41,658 nt of DNA from Bacillota bacterium (GCA_029555205.1 JAKPTB010000070.1:1-41658), one strand, 5' to 3'; shown: positions 14,315 through 23,387, counted from the first letter of the stretch. The notes: a model not told the origin generated them from the sequence alone. Translations and numbers: made by a program.

Positions 14315-16771
14315 ATGAAGTGGAGATGGCTTTTTCTCTGTCTATTCTTACTGTTCTTTCTCACCTTTATGGGACAGGCTGCAGGAGCCCCGGGTTTTTC
14401 AGACCCGGGCTTTCAGGATATCGAAGACTCCTTTGCCAGGGAAGACATTATTGAGCTTTCCGGTCAGGGTATCATCAGCGGTCTCAGCCCGGTACAGTTC
14501 GGACCCGGCGAGAAGATCAACCGGGGCCACTTTTGCCTCCTTCTGGCCAGGGTGTTGGGGATCCAGCCTGTTTTTCCGGAGCAGCCCTTGTTTTCGGACC
14601 TGCCCCGGGACTCTGCCGGAGCCGGCTATCTGGAAGCCCTGGCCGGGCTGGGTATCCTGACAGGTACGGGAGACAACAGGGCAGATGCGGACAAACCACT
14701 TACCCGGCAGGATGCCGCCTTGCTCCTCTACCGCGCGCTGGCGGAAAAAACGGATCCAGCGTCCCTGGAAGGCAGGTATGCCGATGAAAGTCAGGTTTCG
14801 CCCTACGCTGTGGAAGGGGTTGCTTTTATCACCCGCCAGGGCCTGATGGCAGGGTACGACGGATGCTTCCATCCGCAAAGGGAACTGACCCGGGCAGAGG
14901 CCGCAGTTCTGGCCGGGCGGCTGTTAAAGACAAGGCAAGGACAGGCTTTGACCGCCCTGCCGGTCATTTCCCCGCAATACCTGGAAATCTGTACGGCTGA
15001 GACCAGGAAAATCGAATCCGGCGCTGTGCAGAGGAAGCCGGCTTTTACTGTTGCCTGCGGCCTGGACGACCCGGGGGCCGGCCGGTTTGCTCCCGGCGGT
15101 TTCTTCACGGCGGGTCAGAGGGCTGGAAAGGTCACCCTTACGGTTAACGCCGGCAGCGCAGCCTTCCCGGTCTATGCAGAGATTAAAGACTGCCAGGCTG
15201 GGGAAAACAGCCCCGGCGCAAGCGCTGGCATGGCGCAGAAAGAAGAGGAGGTAGTGGAATTAGCCCGGGAAGCGGCCTGCAGGGTTGTACCGCAGGAACC
15301 GGATGCCGGATTCCAGGAAAGGGAATACAGGCTTTATGCCGGACCCGTGGAGGGGCTTGCTTCCTCGGGCGAGACCTGGACCGGCTTTTTGCGGCAGGGG
15401 GGCAGGGACATTATCATTGATCTAAGAGAGTTTCGTCCTGTTACGCAGGTTTCCCTTGAGTTTAAGCAGGACGCCGGATCTGGTGTCTTTATTCCGGAAT
15501 ACCTGCAAGGCGAGGTGTCCCCCGACGGTGTGCTCTGGTATCAACTGGGCCAGGTCCGGCATGGAGTGGAACCCTTTGAGCCGGCTGTATCAAGCCGGAA
15601 CCTGACCCTCACCTTTCCGCCGGTTACCACCCGCTACATTAAATTGAGCTTTCCTGTAGAAGTCTGGGTTTTTGCCAGGAATATATCCGTAAAGGGTTAC
15701 CCGGGGACGACGGAACAGCCTGCGGTCCTGGCCATGGCCAATTATCGCAGCAGCCAGGCCGCCGTTCAGGCACCGGAAGCGGATGCCAGGGATATCCTGC
15801 TTGTTTATACCGGCAGCGGCAGCGGGGAAGACACCTGGTCCGCCCAGGATTTCCTGCCGGTGGTGGCCTATCAGGACGCCACTGGGAAGCTCAGCGGGAG
15901 AATGTTTGACACGCTTCTCTTCCTGCCCTACCACGGGATGCCTGCCACAAAGGCAAGCTGGGAGGCCTACCTGGAAGATCTCTTTGCCCCCGGGAAGCAA
16001 TTGCCCGCCCTGGAAGAGGCTGTTGCAAAGGTAAACGAAATTGACGCTCTGCAGGGAAAGGAAAAGGTAATCCTGACCGTACCTTATCCTGATGAAAAAG
16101 AAAAGGCCTTCGGCAGTCTGGAGGAAGGCAAAGGAGTGCTTTCTTTTTCAGAAGAAGATGCCGGGAGGGAGCAGGCCCTGGAAAACCGGTTCGCAGCAGT
16201 GCGCTGGTATTATGAAAAGATGATGGAACGCTGGCGGGAGGCCGGCTTTAAGCACCTGGAACTTATTGGTATTTACTGGTACAAGGAGTATATGGACCAG
16301 ACCATTTCCGCTGAAAAAGAGCTGGTGCAAAATGTAGCCCGTCTGGTCAGGGCAAGGGGCCAGAATTTTTACTGGATTCCTTTTTACGGCGCGCAAGGCT
16401 ACGAGGAATGGAGATCCTATGGTTTTACCCACGTTTTTTTACAGCCCAATTATTATGCTGTTGAAGATCAGCCGGAGGAGCGCATGGTCAGGGCGGTGGA
16501 ACTGGCCCGCCGGTATCAGACGGGCATTGAACTGGAATATGATGAAAAAGTGCTCTCCAACCGCTATTATTATGATTTGTTCTACAAACAGTTAAACAGG
16601 GCGCACCAGCTGGGTCTGGACGGAGAAGATGAAACAAATGCCTATTTTGCCGGATTAAAAAAGGCGTTGCTGGACGCTTTCTCCAGTAAAAGCCCCTCTA
16701 TCCGGGCGGTTTATGATGATTTTTACAGGTGGATCAGCGGTACCTATACCCCGGACCGGGAAGTTCCTTAA
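14315..16771 (+). CDS. S-layer (SLH) protein with DUF4855 domain
   Basis: 818 aa with signal peptide (LFLCLFLLFFLTFMGQAAG). Three SLH repeats fill about residues 30-205 (IIELSGQGIISGLSP; YLEALAGLGILTGTG; GVAFITRQGLMAGYDGCFHP followed by LTRAEAAVLAGRLL); they anchor proteins to pyruvylated wall polymers. A Cys/Gly-containing linker and a beta-rich, discoidin-like stretch (FRPVTQVSLEFKQDAGSGVF, then TRYIKLSFPVEVWVF) follow. The C-terminal half from about residue 483 to 800 matches DUF4855 (DILLVYTGSG, LELIGIYWYKEYM, NFYWIPFYGAQGYEEWRSYG, FLQPNYYA), a TIM-barrel-like family suspected to be a glycoside hydrolase; Glu/Tyr/Trp-rich strands fit that. It follows the GH3 gene by 160 bp and completes an envelope block. 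Confidence 0.88.
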   Translation: MKWRWLFLCLFLLFFLTFMGQAAGAPGFSDPGFQDIEDSFAREDIIELSGQGIISGLSPVQFGPGEKINRGHFCLLLARVLGIQPVFPEQPLFSDLPRDSAGAGYLEALAGLGILTGTGDNRADADKPLTRQDAALLLYRALAEKTDPASLEGRYADESQVSPYAVEGVAFITRQGLMAGYDGCFHPQRELTRAEAAVLAGRLLKTRQGQALTALPVISPQYLEICTAETRKIESGAVQRKPAFTVACGLDDPGAGRFAPGGFFTAGQRAGKVTLTVNAGSAAFPVYAEIKDCQAGENSPGASAGMAQKEEEVVELAREAACRVVPQEPDAGFQEREYRLYAGPVEGLASSGETWTGFLRQGGRDIIIDLREFRPVTQVSLEFKQDAGSGVFIPEYLQGEVSPDGVLWYQLGQVRHGVEPFEPAVSSRNLTLTFPPVTTRYIKLSFPVEVWVFARNISVKGYPGTTEQPAVLAMANYRSSQAAVQAPEADARDILLVYTGSGSGEDTWSAQDFLPVVAYQDATGKLSGRMFDTLLFLPYHGMPATKASWEAYLEDLFAPGKQLPALEEAVAKVNEIDALQGKEKVILTVPYPDEKEKAFGSLEEGKGVLSFSEEDAGREQALENRFAAVRWYYEKMMERWREAGFKHLELIGIYWYKEYMDQTISAEKELVQNVARLVRARGQNFYWIPFYGAQGYEEWRSYGFTHVFLQPNYYAVEDQPEERMVRAVELARRYQTGIELEYDEKVLSNRYYYDLFYKQLNRAHQLGLDGEDETNAYFAGLKKALLDAFSSKSPSIRAVYDDFYRWISGTYTPDREVP

Positions 16772-16875
16772 AAAGCAGTGAGCAGCCGCCCCGGGTTCTG
16801 GTTGCCTGACTGGGGCCCTGGAGCGGGCAGGTAAAGGCTGCGGCATAGTGCTTTTCCTTTGTTGTGAAAAAAGAA

Positions 16876-16900
16876 AAACCCGGCTGTCAGGGCCGGGTTT
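16876..16900. terminator. Terminator hairpin after the SLH gene, stronger on the minus strand
   Basis: Nine-bp stem AAACCCGGC (16876-16884) / GCCGGGTTT (16892-16900). On the plus strand only TTT of the stem itself and AAAAGAAG follow; on the minus strand the stem is followed by TT-C-TTTTTT, a canonical tail. It can serve the SLH gene but is polarised for a transcript coming from the right. Confidence 0.65.
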
Positions 16901-17174
16901 AAAAGAAGAATTTTTAGTGGAAACATGTAGTTAAGTCATATAATAATTAACATGGTTAACTAAGTCAACCGGTAATTTGTGGGAGCGAAACTGTCTGAAT
17001 AGGTTGTCATAATAAGATCTAATGGCGTTGGTTTCCCCAGATAAAGATAAACAAAACTGTAACATTGTGGAAAGTCGGGATAACTCTGTGGACAACTAGC
17101 GAATTGCGCCGGAGTGCCGTTCATTTTTCTGCGGCATTTTTATCGCTCTCCTGCTGAATCAAGGAACAAAAGGT

Positions 17175-17202
17175 TTGCAAAAAATTCTTTTGTCGTTATA
17201 AT
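17175..17202 (+). promoter_or_regulatory. Putative SigA promoter of hppA transcript
   Basis: TTGCAA (17175-17180), 16-bp spacer, perfect TATAAT (17197-17202). It is the best promoter match in the region and lies about 630 bp before hppA. Confidence 0.5.
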
Positions 17203-17831
17203 GGTAAAAGCTGAATTTATTACATTAACGAGTGTACTGCTGGTTTTATCTTAAAACAGGTGTACTTTCTCTTTTTAAAAGGGATTTTTACCCGGCCCGG
17301 GTTATTATTTTGTTCCGGCAAGTTATTCTTTCCGGCGGCTGTGCTGATATGTCATGTTTAAACAAATAACTTTTTATATATGGCTTTTTATCCCTTGACC
17401 CGGATCACCCTTATTCTCTAAGATTCTGTGTATTCTCTAGAACAAGGATGGTTATTCTTGAGATAGTGGGTAATCAGTTAAACCCGTCCTTTGCCGGGAA
17501 AGCTTCATTGCCTTGAATCTGGACAGGCTCAACACAGGCCTAGAGGATTGGAGAATGTTTTTAAAACAGCCGGACATCTTAATAAAGGCGGCGGTTATCC
17601 TGGAAGAGCGGCTTTATGGACCGGCCTGGCGGCTTTGACTGCGCCGGATAATTGTCAACCGGTTGTTTTTTGAAGGTCTCCTTCTTTGGATATGAATCAA
17701 ACGCAGCAGGGAGGTGGTTGGAAAAAGGATTTGTCCCGAATTAGGAGGTGATCGCAGCATTTAAGATTCTACTATGGTCCAAAATATTCAGGAAATGATT
17801 TCATATTAAGGTTTATAAGGTGGTGTTCAAT

Positions 17832-19844
17832 TTGACATTCGGGGCTTTCTCCATATACGCTGTTATCGCCTCGTTAGTGGGCATTCTGTTTGCCGGATAT
17901 CTGGCCATGATGGTTTTAAAGCTTCCTCCCGGCAATAAGCGTATGATTGAAATTTCAGGAGCTATTCAGGAAGGCGCCATGGCTTACCTGAACAGGCAGT
18001 ACAAGACTATTGCAGTGGTTGGAATCATCATTGCAGTTTTACTATACTTTGGTCTGGGCTGGATTACAACCGTGGGCTTTATCGTAGGGGCTGTTTTTTC
18101 CGGACTCTGCGGCTACGTGGGGATGTATGTATCGGTGCGGAGCAACGCCCGGGTTTGTGAAGCGGCCAGAAAGGGCCTGCCCTATGCCCTGCTGGTGGCT
18201 TTTAAGGGCGGGGCCGTCACTGGTTTGATGTGTGTTAGCCTCGGCCTACTGGGCGTTGCCGGCCTGTATGTATTATTCCAGGATCCCATATACCTGGTTG
18301 GATTGGGCTTCGGCGGCAGTTTGATCAGCGTCTTTGCCCGTTTGGGCGGCGGTATCTACACCAAGAGCGCCGACGTCGGGGCCGACCTGGTGGGCAAGGT
18401 GGAAGCGGGCATACCGGAAGACGACCCCCGCAACCCGGCGGTGATTGCCGACAATGTGGGAGATAACGTGGGGGACTGTGCCGGGATGGCGGCAGACTTG
18501 TTCGAGACCTACGCCATTACGGCCATCGGCGCCATGCTGCTGGGTCAACTGTTCTTCCCCGGACAGCAGCAGTACGTTGTCTACCCGCTGATTCTGGGTG
18601 GTATTGCCATCATCGCCACAATTATCGGCAGCTTTTTTGTCCGGCTTACCCAGGGGAAGGAAATTATGTCGGCTCTTTATAAAGGGTTGATTGCATCTGC
18701 GATTATTTCGCTTATCGGTTTTTATCCGGTAACTACTTATATCTTCGGTTCGCCGCAGTACTTTTACACGGCCCTGGTGGGTGTTGCAGTGACCCTGGCC
18801 ATTGTCTATATTACCGATTACTATACCTCTACGCGGTTCCGGCCGGTCAGGACTATCGCCAAAGCTTCGGAGTCCGGCCACGCAACCAACATTATCAGCG
18901 GCCTGTCCATCGCCATGGAGGCCAGTGTTTCGCCGGCTTTCGCCATCGTGGCTGGAATTCTGATTTCCTACATTATCGGCGATGTATATGGAGTTGGGAT
19001 AGCCTCAATCGCAATGCTTTCAATGACGGGTATCGTTGTGGCAATTGACTCCTACGGCCCAATCACCGACAACGCCGGCGGCATTGCCGAAATGGCTGAG
19101 CTGCCGTCTGAAATACGCAATATTACCGACCCGCTGGATGCTGTGGGTAATACCACCAAGGCGGTGACCAAGGGCTATGCCATCGGCTCTGCCGGCCTGG
19201 CCGCCATTGTCCTGTTTGCTTCTTATACGATGGAGATAACTCACGTGCGCGAGAGCGCCGGAATCATGGAGAAACTAAACTTTACTGTTGAGAATCCCTG
19301 GGTGCTGGCCGGGCTTCTCATCGGCGGTGCCCTACCCTTTATCTTTTCTGCGCTGGCCATGGGTGCCGTTGGACGGGCTGCCAATGAGGTGGTCAACGAG
19401 GTGCGGCGCCAGTTCAGGGAGATCAAGGGGCTGATGGAAGGCAAGGCCCGGCCCGAGTACGGCCGTTGTGTCGATATTGTGACCAAGAGTGCAATTAAAG
19501 AAATGATGCTCCCCGGCCTGATCCCGGTGGTGGCGCCCCTCCTGGTGGGCTTGCTGCTGGGTGCCCAGGCCCTGGGCGGTATGCTCATGGGTGTAATCAT
19601 CACCGGCCTGTTCCTGGCAATTATGCTGACGGCCGGAGGCGGCGCCTGGGACAATGCCAAGAAATATATTGAAGAGGGTAATTTCGGCGGCAAGGGCACT
19701 GAGGCTCATGCGGCGTCGGTCACCGGCGACACGGTGGGTGACCCCTGCAAGGACACGGCCGGCCCGGCCATTAACCCGATGATCAAGGTGGTCAACATCG
19801 TAGCCCTGCTTATAGTGAGCTATGTAGCGACGATCGTCCGTTAA
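17832..19844 (+). CDS. hppA: Membrane-bound proton-pumping pyrophosphatase, K+-independent type
   Basis: 670 aa from TTG 17832 (AAGGTGG at 17818-17824, 7 bp away); a GTG at 17820 overlaps that RBS. About 16 hydrophobic segments, as in all M-PPases. Catalytic signature [19 protein letters not shown], then [20 protein letters not shown], and the C-terminal [18 protein letters not shown]. Lys443 in [10 protein letters not shown] is the residue that distinguishes K+-independent H+-pumps from K+-dependent Na+/H+ enzymes, which carry Ala there. The enzyme couples PPi hydrolysis to proton export; in sulfate reducers it recovers energy from the PPi released by ATP sulfurylase, which fits the apr cluster in this window. 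A strong terminator follows. Confidence 0.95.
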   Translation: MTFGAFSIYAVIASLVGILFAGYLAMMVLKLPPGNKRMIEISGAIQEGAMAYLNRQYKTIAVVGIIIAVLLYFGLGWITTVGFIVGAVFSGLCGYVGMYVSVRSNARVCEAARKGLPYALLVAFKGGAVTGLMCVSLGLLGVAGLYVLFQDPIYLVGLGFGGSLISVFARLGGGIYTKSADVGADLVGKVEAGIPEDDPRNPAVIADNVGDNVGDCAGMAADLFETYAITAIGAMLLGQLFFPGQQQYVVYPLILGGIAIIATIIGSFFVRLTQGKEIMSALYKGLIASAIISLIGFYPVTTYIFGSPQYFYTALVGVAVTLAIVYITDYYTSTRFRPVRTIAKASESGHATNIISGLSIAMEASVSPAFAIVAGILISYIIGDVYGVGIASIAMLSMTGIVVAIDSYGPITDNAGGIAEMAELPSEIRNITDPLDAVGNTTKAVTKGYAIGSAGLAAIVLFASYTMEITHVRESAGIMEKLNFTVENPWVLAGLLIGGALPFIFSALAMGAVGRAANEVVNEVRRQFREIKGLMEGKARPEYGRCVDIVTKSAIKEMMLPGLIPVVAPLLVGLLLGAQALGGMLMGVIITGLFLAIMLTAGGGAWDNAKKYIEEGNFGGKGTEAHAASVTGDTVGDPCKDTAGPAINPMIKVVNIVALLIVSYVATIVR

Positions 19845-19880
19845 ACTGCGGAAACAGATATCATTACAAAAATATGTACG

Positions 19881-19925
19881 GCACAGGCCCCTGCAAGCTT
19901 CTTACAGGGGCCTGTGCCTCTTCTT
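19881..19925 (+). terminator. Strong terminator of hppA
   Basis: Perfect 13-bp stem GCACAGGCCCCTG (19881-19893) / CAGGGGCCTGTGC (19905-19917), followed by CTCTTCTTTT. Confidence 0.9.
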
Positions 19926-19931
19926 TTCCAT

Positions 19932-19975
19932 AAAAAACAGCCAACCAGGCAGTTGCCGGATTTGCCCGTTGGCTG
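19932..19975 (-). terminator. Terminator of the minus-strand miniprotein gene
   Basis: CAGCCAAC (19938-19945) / GTTGGCTG (19968-19975); on the minus strand the stem is followed by TTTTTT. It ends the transcript of the small membrane protein and possibly yhaM. Confidence 0.8.
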
Positions 19976-20011
19976 TAAATCAAAAAAATTAATAAACAGT
20001 CATAACTGGTG

Positions 20012-20179
20012 TTACGGTTGGCTTAAACCGCTTTTTATATTGATCTGATTTCTTCCGGAAATGTCACGCAGGGAATCTGCAATGTCCTTCGCGTAAAAGA
20101 TAAAGGGAACTGTTAACAGTGCTGAAGCCACAAGCATCATCGCTATTCCGGAGTTGCTCATGTCTTCTTTAATAAACAC
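20012..20179 (-). CDS. Small membrane protein (55 aa), function unknown
   Basis: A short gene read on the minus strand. GTG at 20179 follows a perfect AGGAGGTGAT block (20189-20198); spacing of 13 nt from AGGAGG is long, but the extended anti-SD match shortens it. Product: MFIKEDMSNS start, one TM segment (GIAMMLVASALLTVPFIFYA, residues 11-30), then a polar, slightly basic tail (KDIADSLRDISGRNQINIKS). It ends at TAA 20012-20014, 37 bp before a matching minus-strand terminator. It lies 100 bp downstream of yhaM in the same orientation, with only a weak hairpin between. The coherent RBS, TM segment and terminator support a real gene. Confidence 0.65.
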   Translation of the reverse strand: MFIKEDMSNSGIAMMLVASALLTVPFIFYAKDIADSLRDISGRNQINIKSGLSQP

Positions 20180-20280
20180 TTTGCAGTCATCACCTCCTAA
20201 AAGATAGTGTTCTCCCTTTTAAGATTAAAAAACGAAAGAAATTATGGTTTCAAAACCATCTAAAAAACTTTAATAAAGTA

Positions 20281-21225
20281 TTATTTACAAAAAACGAACC
20301 TGTCCAGACCTTTAACCCACCTGCTCCAGTGGTCATCCTCAGCAGCACGGTTTTCCACAGCCGAGTTGAACATATCCATGGCAGCGTCAATCATATCCAG
20401 ATGGTGCAGCACGGCGGCTTCCAGGAATTTAGGCCTTTTCGGGGACTGCCACTCGTACTGCCCGTGGTGGCTGACGATCATATGGAGCAGCTTGATTCTG
20501 AGTTCTTCAGGAAAACCGGGCAGTTGGCCGATATAGCTGTCCAGGAGCCGCACTCCCAGGACGATATGCCCCAAAAGGCGGCCTTCGTCGGTGAAATCGA
20601 TATGAGAATTCAGCCGGTATTCCTCCACTTTGCCGATATCGTGAAGAAGAGCGCCGGTCACCAGCAGATCCCGGTCAATTTGCGGGTAAACAGCAGCTAT
20701 CCCTACTGCAGCGTTGGCGATGCCCAGACTGTGCTCCAAAAGACCGCCGATGACAGCGTGGTGGTTGTGCTTGGCGGCCGGAGACTTAATAAAGGCGTCG
20801 AGAAAATCATTATCCGCTAGAATCAGGGACAGCAGGCCTTTCAGGTGTGGGTTATGCAAGGCTCCAACAATAGAAAAAAGCTGCTCCCCGGCAGTATCCA
20901 GGTCCAGTTTACTCGTGGGAATGAACCTGCCAGGATCTACTTCATAATCCCGGCATACTGACATTGATGTTATCTGGATCTGGGCTGTTCCGTTGTATTC
21001 CACAACTTGACCCTGGATGTTTACAATATCCCCGACCCGGCAGCTGTGATCTATCTCAGATACTGATTCCCAGACCCGGCCTTCCATTTGCCCCGTCCTG
21101 TCCCCCAGGACTACAGCCAGGTAATGCCCTGCTCCGCTGCGTAAAGGGAGCAGTTTCTTCATTCTTAAAGCAAAGGTGCCGTTTACTGCCTGGCCCGGCC
21201 TGAGTTGTTCAATAAAAGTTTCCAT
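20281..21225 (-). CDS. yhaM: 3'-5' exoribonuclease of the YhaM family
   Basis: 314 aa, the normal family length. An N-terminal OB-fold nucleic-acid-binding domain (about 12-95: YLAVVLGDRTGQMEGRVWES, VGDIVNIQGQVVEYNGTAQI) is followed by an HD-superfamily hydrolase domain (about 160-300) with His165 (GLLEHSLG), the His195-Asp196 pair in LLHDIGK, and later HMIVSHHGQYEW. This OB+HD architecture is specific to YhaM/Cbf1, a metal-dependent 3'-5' exonuclease in RNA turnover and, for some members, DNA metabolism. The ATG at 21225 has CAGGGGG about 10 nt upstream. Confidence 0.92.
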   Translation of the reverse strand: METFIEQLRPGQAVNGTFALRMKKLLPLRSGAGHYLAVVLGDRTGQMEGRVWESVSEIDHSCRVGDIVNIQGQVVEYNGTAQIQITSMSVCRDYEVDPGRFIPTSKLDLDTAGEQLFSIVGALHNPHLKGLLSLILADNDFLDAFIKSPAAKHNHHAVIGGLLEHSLGIANAAVGIAAVYPQIDRDLLVTGALLHDIGKVEEYRLNSHIDFTDEGRLLGHIVLGVRLLDSYIGQLPGFPEELRIKLLHMIVSHHGQYEWQSPKRPKFLEAAVLHHLDMIDAAMDMFNSAVENRAAEDDHWSRWVKGLDRFVFCK

Positions 21226-21404
21226 TTTAACAATTCCCCCTGTAAATCAACTCCTGTAATTATTCTAAACCGGATCCGGATCACCTGGTTGTCGCATCTC
21301 CAGAAAATTTGTTCGGGGAACGGTAAATTTCTAGAATCAGGTGATTCCAGCAGGACAGGAACGAGCCGGAATTTGATCCTGAAAAAGGGAATTTTTCTCT
21401 CCTG

Positions 21405-21456
21405 CCGAAACAATACGCAGGAGGTGTAAAATGTGTAAATCGAACAAACCATAGCA
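21405..21456 (+). repeat. Direct repeat, left copy (truncated start of the 22872 gene)
   Basis: About 45 of 52 bases match 22844-22895. The copy includes the RBS region GAGGTGTAAAATGTG and the first codons of the 90-aa gene at 22872, but here the frame stops after a few codons (CATAG). It marks the left edge of the AT-rich insert. Confidence 0.75.
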
Positions 21457-21525
21457 ACCTGGCCACAGGTCAGGTTAAAAACTAATGTTTATTAAATTAT
21501 TGGGGAGGTTGGGGAGGTTTCTATT

Positions 21526-22041
21526 TTGAAAGTTATAAAAGCATTAAAAAGCAGGTTGTCAAAGAAAAATACTTTATTGATACAAAATGAAGGTGGACAT
21601 ATATCCGAAGCAGGATTTGAGTGGAATAGTGCTGCTACTGCAGAAGAAATTCAAGAATTTGAGATTAGTAATCAAGTAATATTGCCGAAAGAATACAACC
21701 AATTCTTAACAATCTCCAATGGAGCCTTACTGTTTAAGAATATAGATTATGGCCAATGGGGATGTAATATTTTAGGTTTAAACTAAATTCTTAATGTTAC
21801 GAGAAATAATGAAGAAATAGGTTGTCTGCTTAATAATAACATAATATTTGCCACATGGCTTGGTGATTGTGATGTTCTTATTTTTGATTTAAACAAATAT
21901 AAGGCAGGAATTAAAGACTATATAATTGATGGGGACCAGGGTTACCGAGCAAATGAATGGGTTTACATCAAAGGTGGTTTTGGCAAGTGGCTGGATAGAC
22001 TTATAGTTGCACAAGGCACTAAATATTGGAGATGGTATTGA
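21526..22041 (+). pseudogene. SUKH (SMI1/KNR4) family immunity-like protein, split by one in-frame TAA
   Basis: TTG 21526 has GGGAGG 9 bp upstream. The first 86 codons carry the SUKH N-terminal pattern (ATAEEIQEFEISNQVILPKE, then YNQFLTISNGALLF). A TAA at 21784-21786 interrupts, after which the same frame continues for 84 sense codons to TGA 22039-22041 with the family's second half (IFATWLGDCDVLIFDLNKY; WVYIKGGFGKWLDRLIVAQG). Only one base separates it from an intact 171-aa protein. SUKH proteins are typical immunity proteins of polymorphic toxin systems; an Rhs toxin lies 2.3 kb downstream. Base composition is much more AT-rich than the hppA/yhaM neighbours. Confidence 0.8.
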
Positions 22042-22134
22042 AATAATTTATCCGTTACCGGAAAGCTATAAATATCTTCTGGAGGCTGGCAGGATAAACT
22101 TATTCTTAGAAATCTTAAGGAGGTTTATATAATA

Positions 22135-22635
22135 ATGGGTAGACAAATTAGATTTTTTATGGCTCCAGAGGATGAAGGAGAATTTGTTGATATGATATTA
22201 GAAAAAAAGGAATTATTGGTAAGACCAAAATTAAAGGATGGTAATATTGAGCCAATCAAGACTCGGTTAAGCATAAGTGATTATAAACTCTATATAATTT
22301 CAGAACATTCGAGGATTGTTGGCAAAAGTACTGGTTTTATTTGCGAAACATTTTCTGATGTAATTGAATTTTATAGATGCAAGATTAAAGATGGTTGTAG
22401 AATGGAATACGGTAGGTTGTGGGTAGAACTGAAATATTGGGACGAGCAGGGGCAATTAATTACAAAAAATAAACGGCTAAGTGAACGCTTTGAGTTTTAT
22501 AGAAAGTGGATTAAGAAAAACTATCTCTTAAGTAAAGATAAGGAATTCTATATTGGAGATGAAGCGTATAAATTGTATTGTGAAGGTGAGTTAAAAATGA
22601 TATCACCTATAAATTATGTGGTGGAATTTGATTAA
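22135..22635 (+). CDS. Hypothetical protein, immunity-locus type
   Basis: 166 aa from ATG 22135 with AAGGAGG 10 bp upstream. Soluble, no signal peptide or TM segment. The N-terminus MGRQIRFFMAPEDEGEFVDM and the C-terminal WIKKNYLLSKDKEFYIGDEA pattern resemble an uncharacterised family I associate from memory with Rhs/polymorphic toxin and orphan-immunity loci; no domain name can be given. It directly follows the SUKH pseudogene and is equally AT-rich, so the pair probably travelled together. Function as an immunity protein is an inference from context. Confidence 0.7.
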   Translation: MGRQIRFFMAPEDEGEFVDMILEKKELLVRPKLKDGNIEPIKTRLSISDYKLYIISEHSRIVGKSTGFICETFSDVIEFYRCKIKDGCRMEYGRLWVELKYWDEQGQLITKNKRLSERFEFYRKWIKKNYLLSKDKEFYIGDEAYKLYCEGELKMISPINYVVEFD

Positions 22636-22667
22636 TACTGAATGTTTCCATTTCTGTAATTTTAAAA

Positions 22668-22793
22668 ATGGCCCTTGAAAAAAGAGACCTTTACAATGAT
22701 GATGTGCTGATCCAGCTAAGAAAGATGTAAAACCAGATTAAACCGCAAATAAATGCTTTTCAGTTTAGACCAGAGGATTTGAACTCACTTTGA
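22668..22793 (+). pseudogene. Short coding relic with in-frame stop
   Basis: A 41-codon frame (begins MALEKRDLYNDDVLIQLRKM) broken by TAA at 22728-22730 and continuing as NQIKPQINAFQFRPEDLNSL before TGA at 22791-22793. It reads like the C-terminal piece of a larger protein, possibly of the mobile element whose remains lie at 23388-23842. No RBS. Low certainty about identity. Confidence 0.35.
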
Positions 22794-22843
22794 AAACGGA
22801 GAGCTGGTACAGTAAATTCGAATTTTAAGATAGGGTATAGCCC

Positions 22844-22895
22844 CCGAAACAGTATGCAAGAGGTGTAAAATGTGAAAATCGAACAAATCATGGAA
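22844..22895 (+). repeat. Direct repeat, right copy (RBS and start of the 90-aa gene)
   Basis: The intact partner of 21405-21456. The two copies bracket 1.4 kb with the SUKH pseudogene, the 166-aa gene and a coding relic. Confidence 0.75.
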
Positions 22896-23144
22896 ATATT
22901 TTGCAGGTCAATAAACAGGAAAACCAGGGTGAATATCAGGGTGCATCTCGCTGAGAGACTGTGCGGTTATGATCTGGTGCAACTCAGCCATTGTCTTGAA
23001 CAAGAAAATTGTCCTGCAGGACAGCATTGTGAGTTTATTAAACAGGAAGAAGAAAAAGCCGTTGACCAGCTGATTCAGGATTACTATGAACAATTAAAGC
23101 TCAGGGATGAAATCAGGGAAAGAACGAAGGACTCGAATCAATGA
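22872..23144 (+). CDS. Hypothetical 90-aa protein
   Basis: GTG start with AAGAGGTG 9 bp upstream. Soluble and charged, with three central cysteines (SHCLEQENCPAGQHCEF) that could bind a metal, and a C-terminal helix rich in Glu/Lys/Arg (DQLIQDYYEQLKLRDEIRER). I do not recognise the family. A decayed copy of its first codons lies 1.4 kb upstream, so this gene or its ancestor was duplicated when the insert arrived. Confidence 0.6.
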   Translation: MKIEQIMEIFCRSINRKTRVNIRVHLAERLCGYDLVQLSHCLEQENCPAGQHCEFIKQEEEKAVDQLIQDYYEQLKLRDEIRERTKDSNQ

Positions 23145-23387
23145 TATCAATACCAGGCAAAAGCTATAGTGAATCCACTATTGAAGGGGCCAGAAATGAA
23201 CCATGCTGTTTTTGCTAATCTAAAAAGTCCAAAAGCTGATGGTATTGCCTGTCCAGAACATGCTGGATATAATGACCATATCACAGCAAAGGAAAAGGAT
23301 GTCTCCGATCGGTGATCTGTTACAGCAGACCACCAGAGACATCCACCAATCATGCATGATCATTGTAACAAATTATAAACTAATTGA

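Larger units (their letters stand above)
16772..17831. other. Long non-coding region and hppA leader
   Basis: About 1 kb without a credible gene. Contents: a terminator at 16876-16900; a cluster of DnaA-box-like words at 17066-17095 (TGTGGAAAG, GGGATAACT, TGTGGACAA); a small TGCCG/CGGCA hairpin with TTTTT near 17113-17140; a promoter at 17175-17202; a duplicated TATTCTCTA (about 17412 and 17431); palindrome CAACCGGTTG followed by TTTTTT near 17656; and two tiny SD-linked frames just before hppA (17718-17744 and 17748-17798). A transcript from 17175 would carry a leader of about 620 nt. Confidence 0.5.

Noticed and set aside
17491-17673. 60-codon frame in the hppA leader
   Set aside because: No ribosome site and no domain-like pattern; lies in a region better explained as leader.
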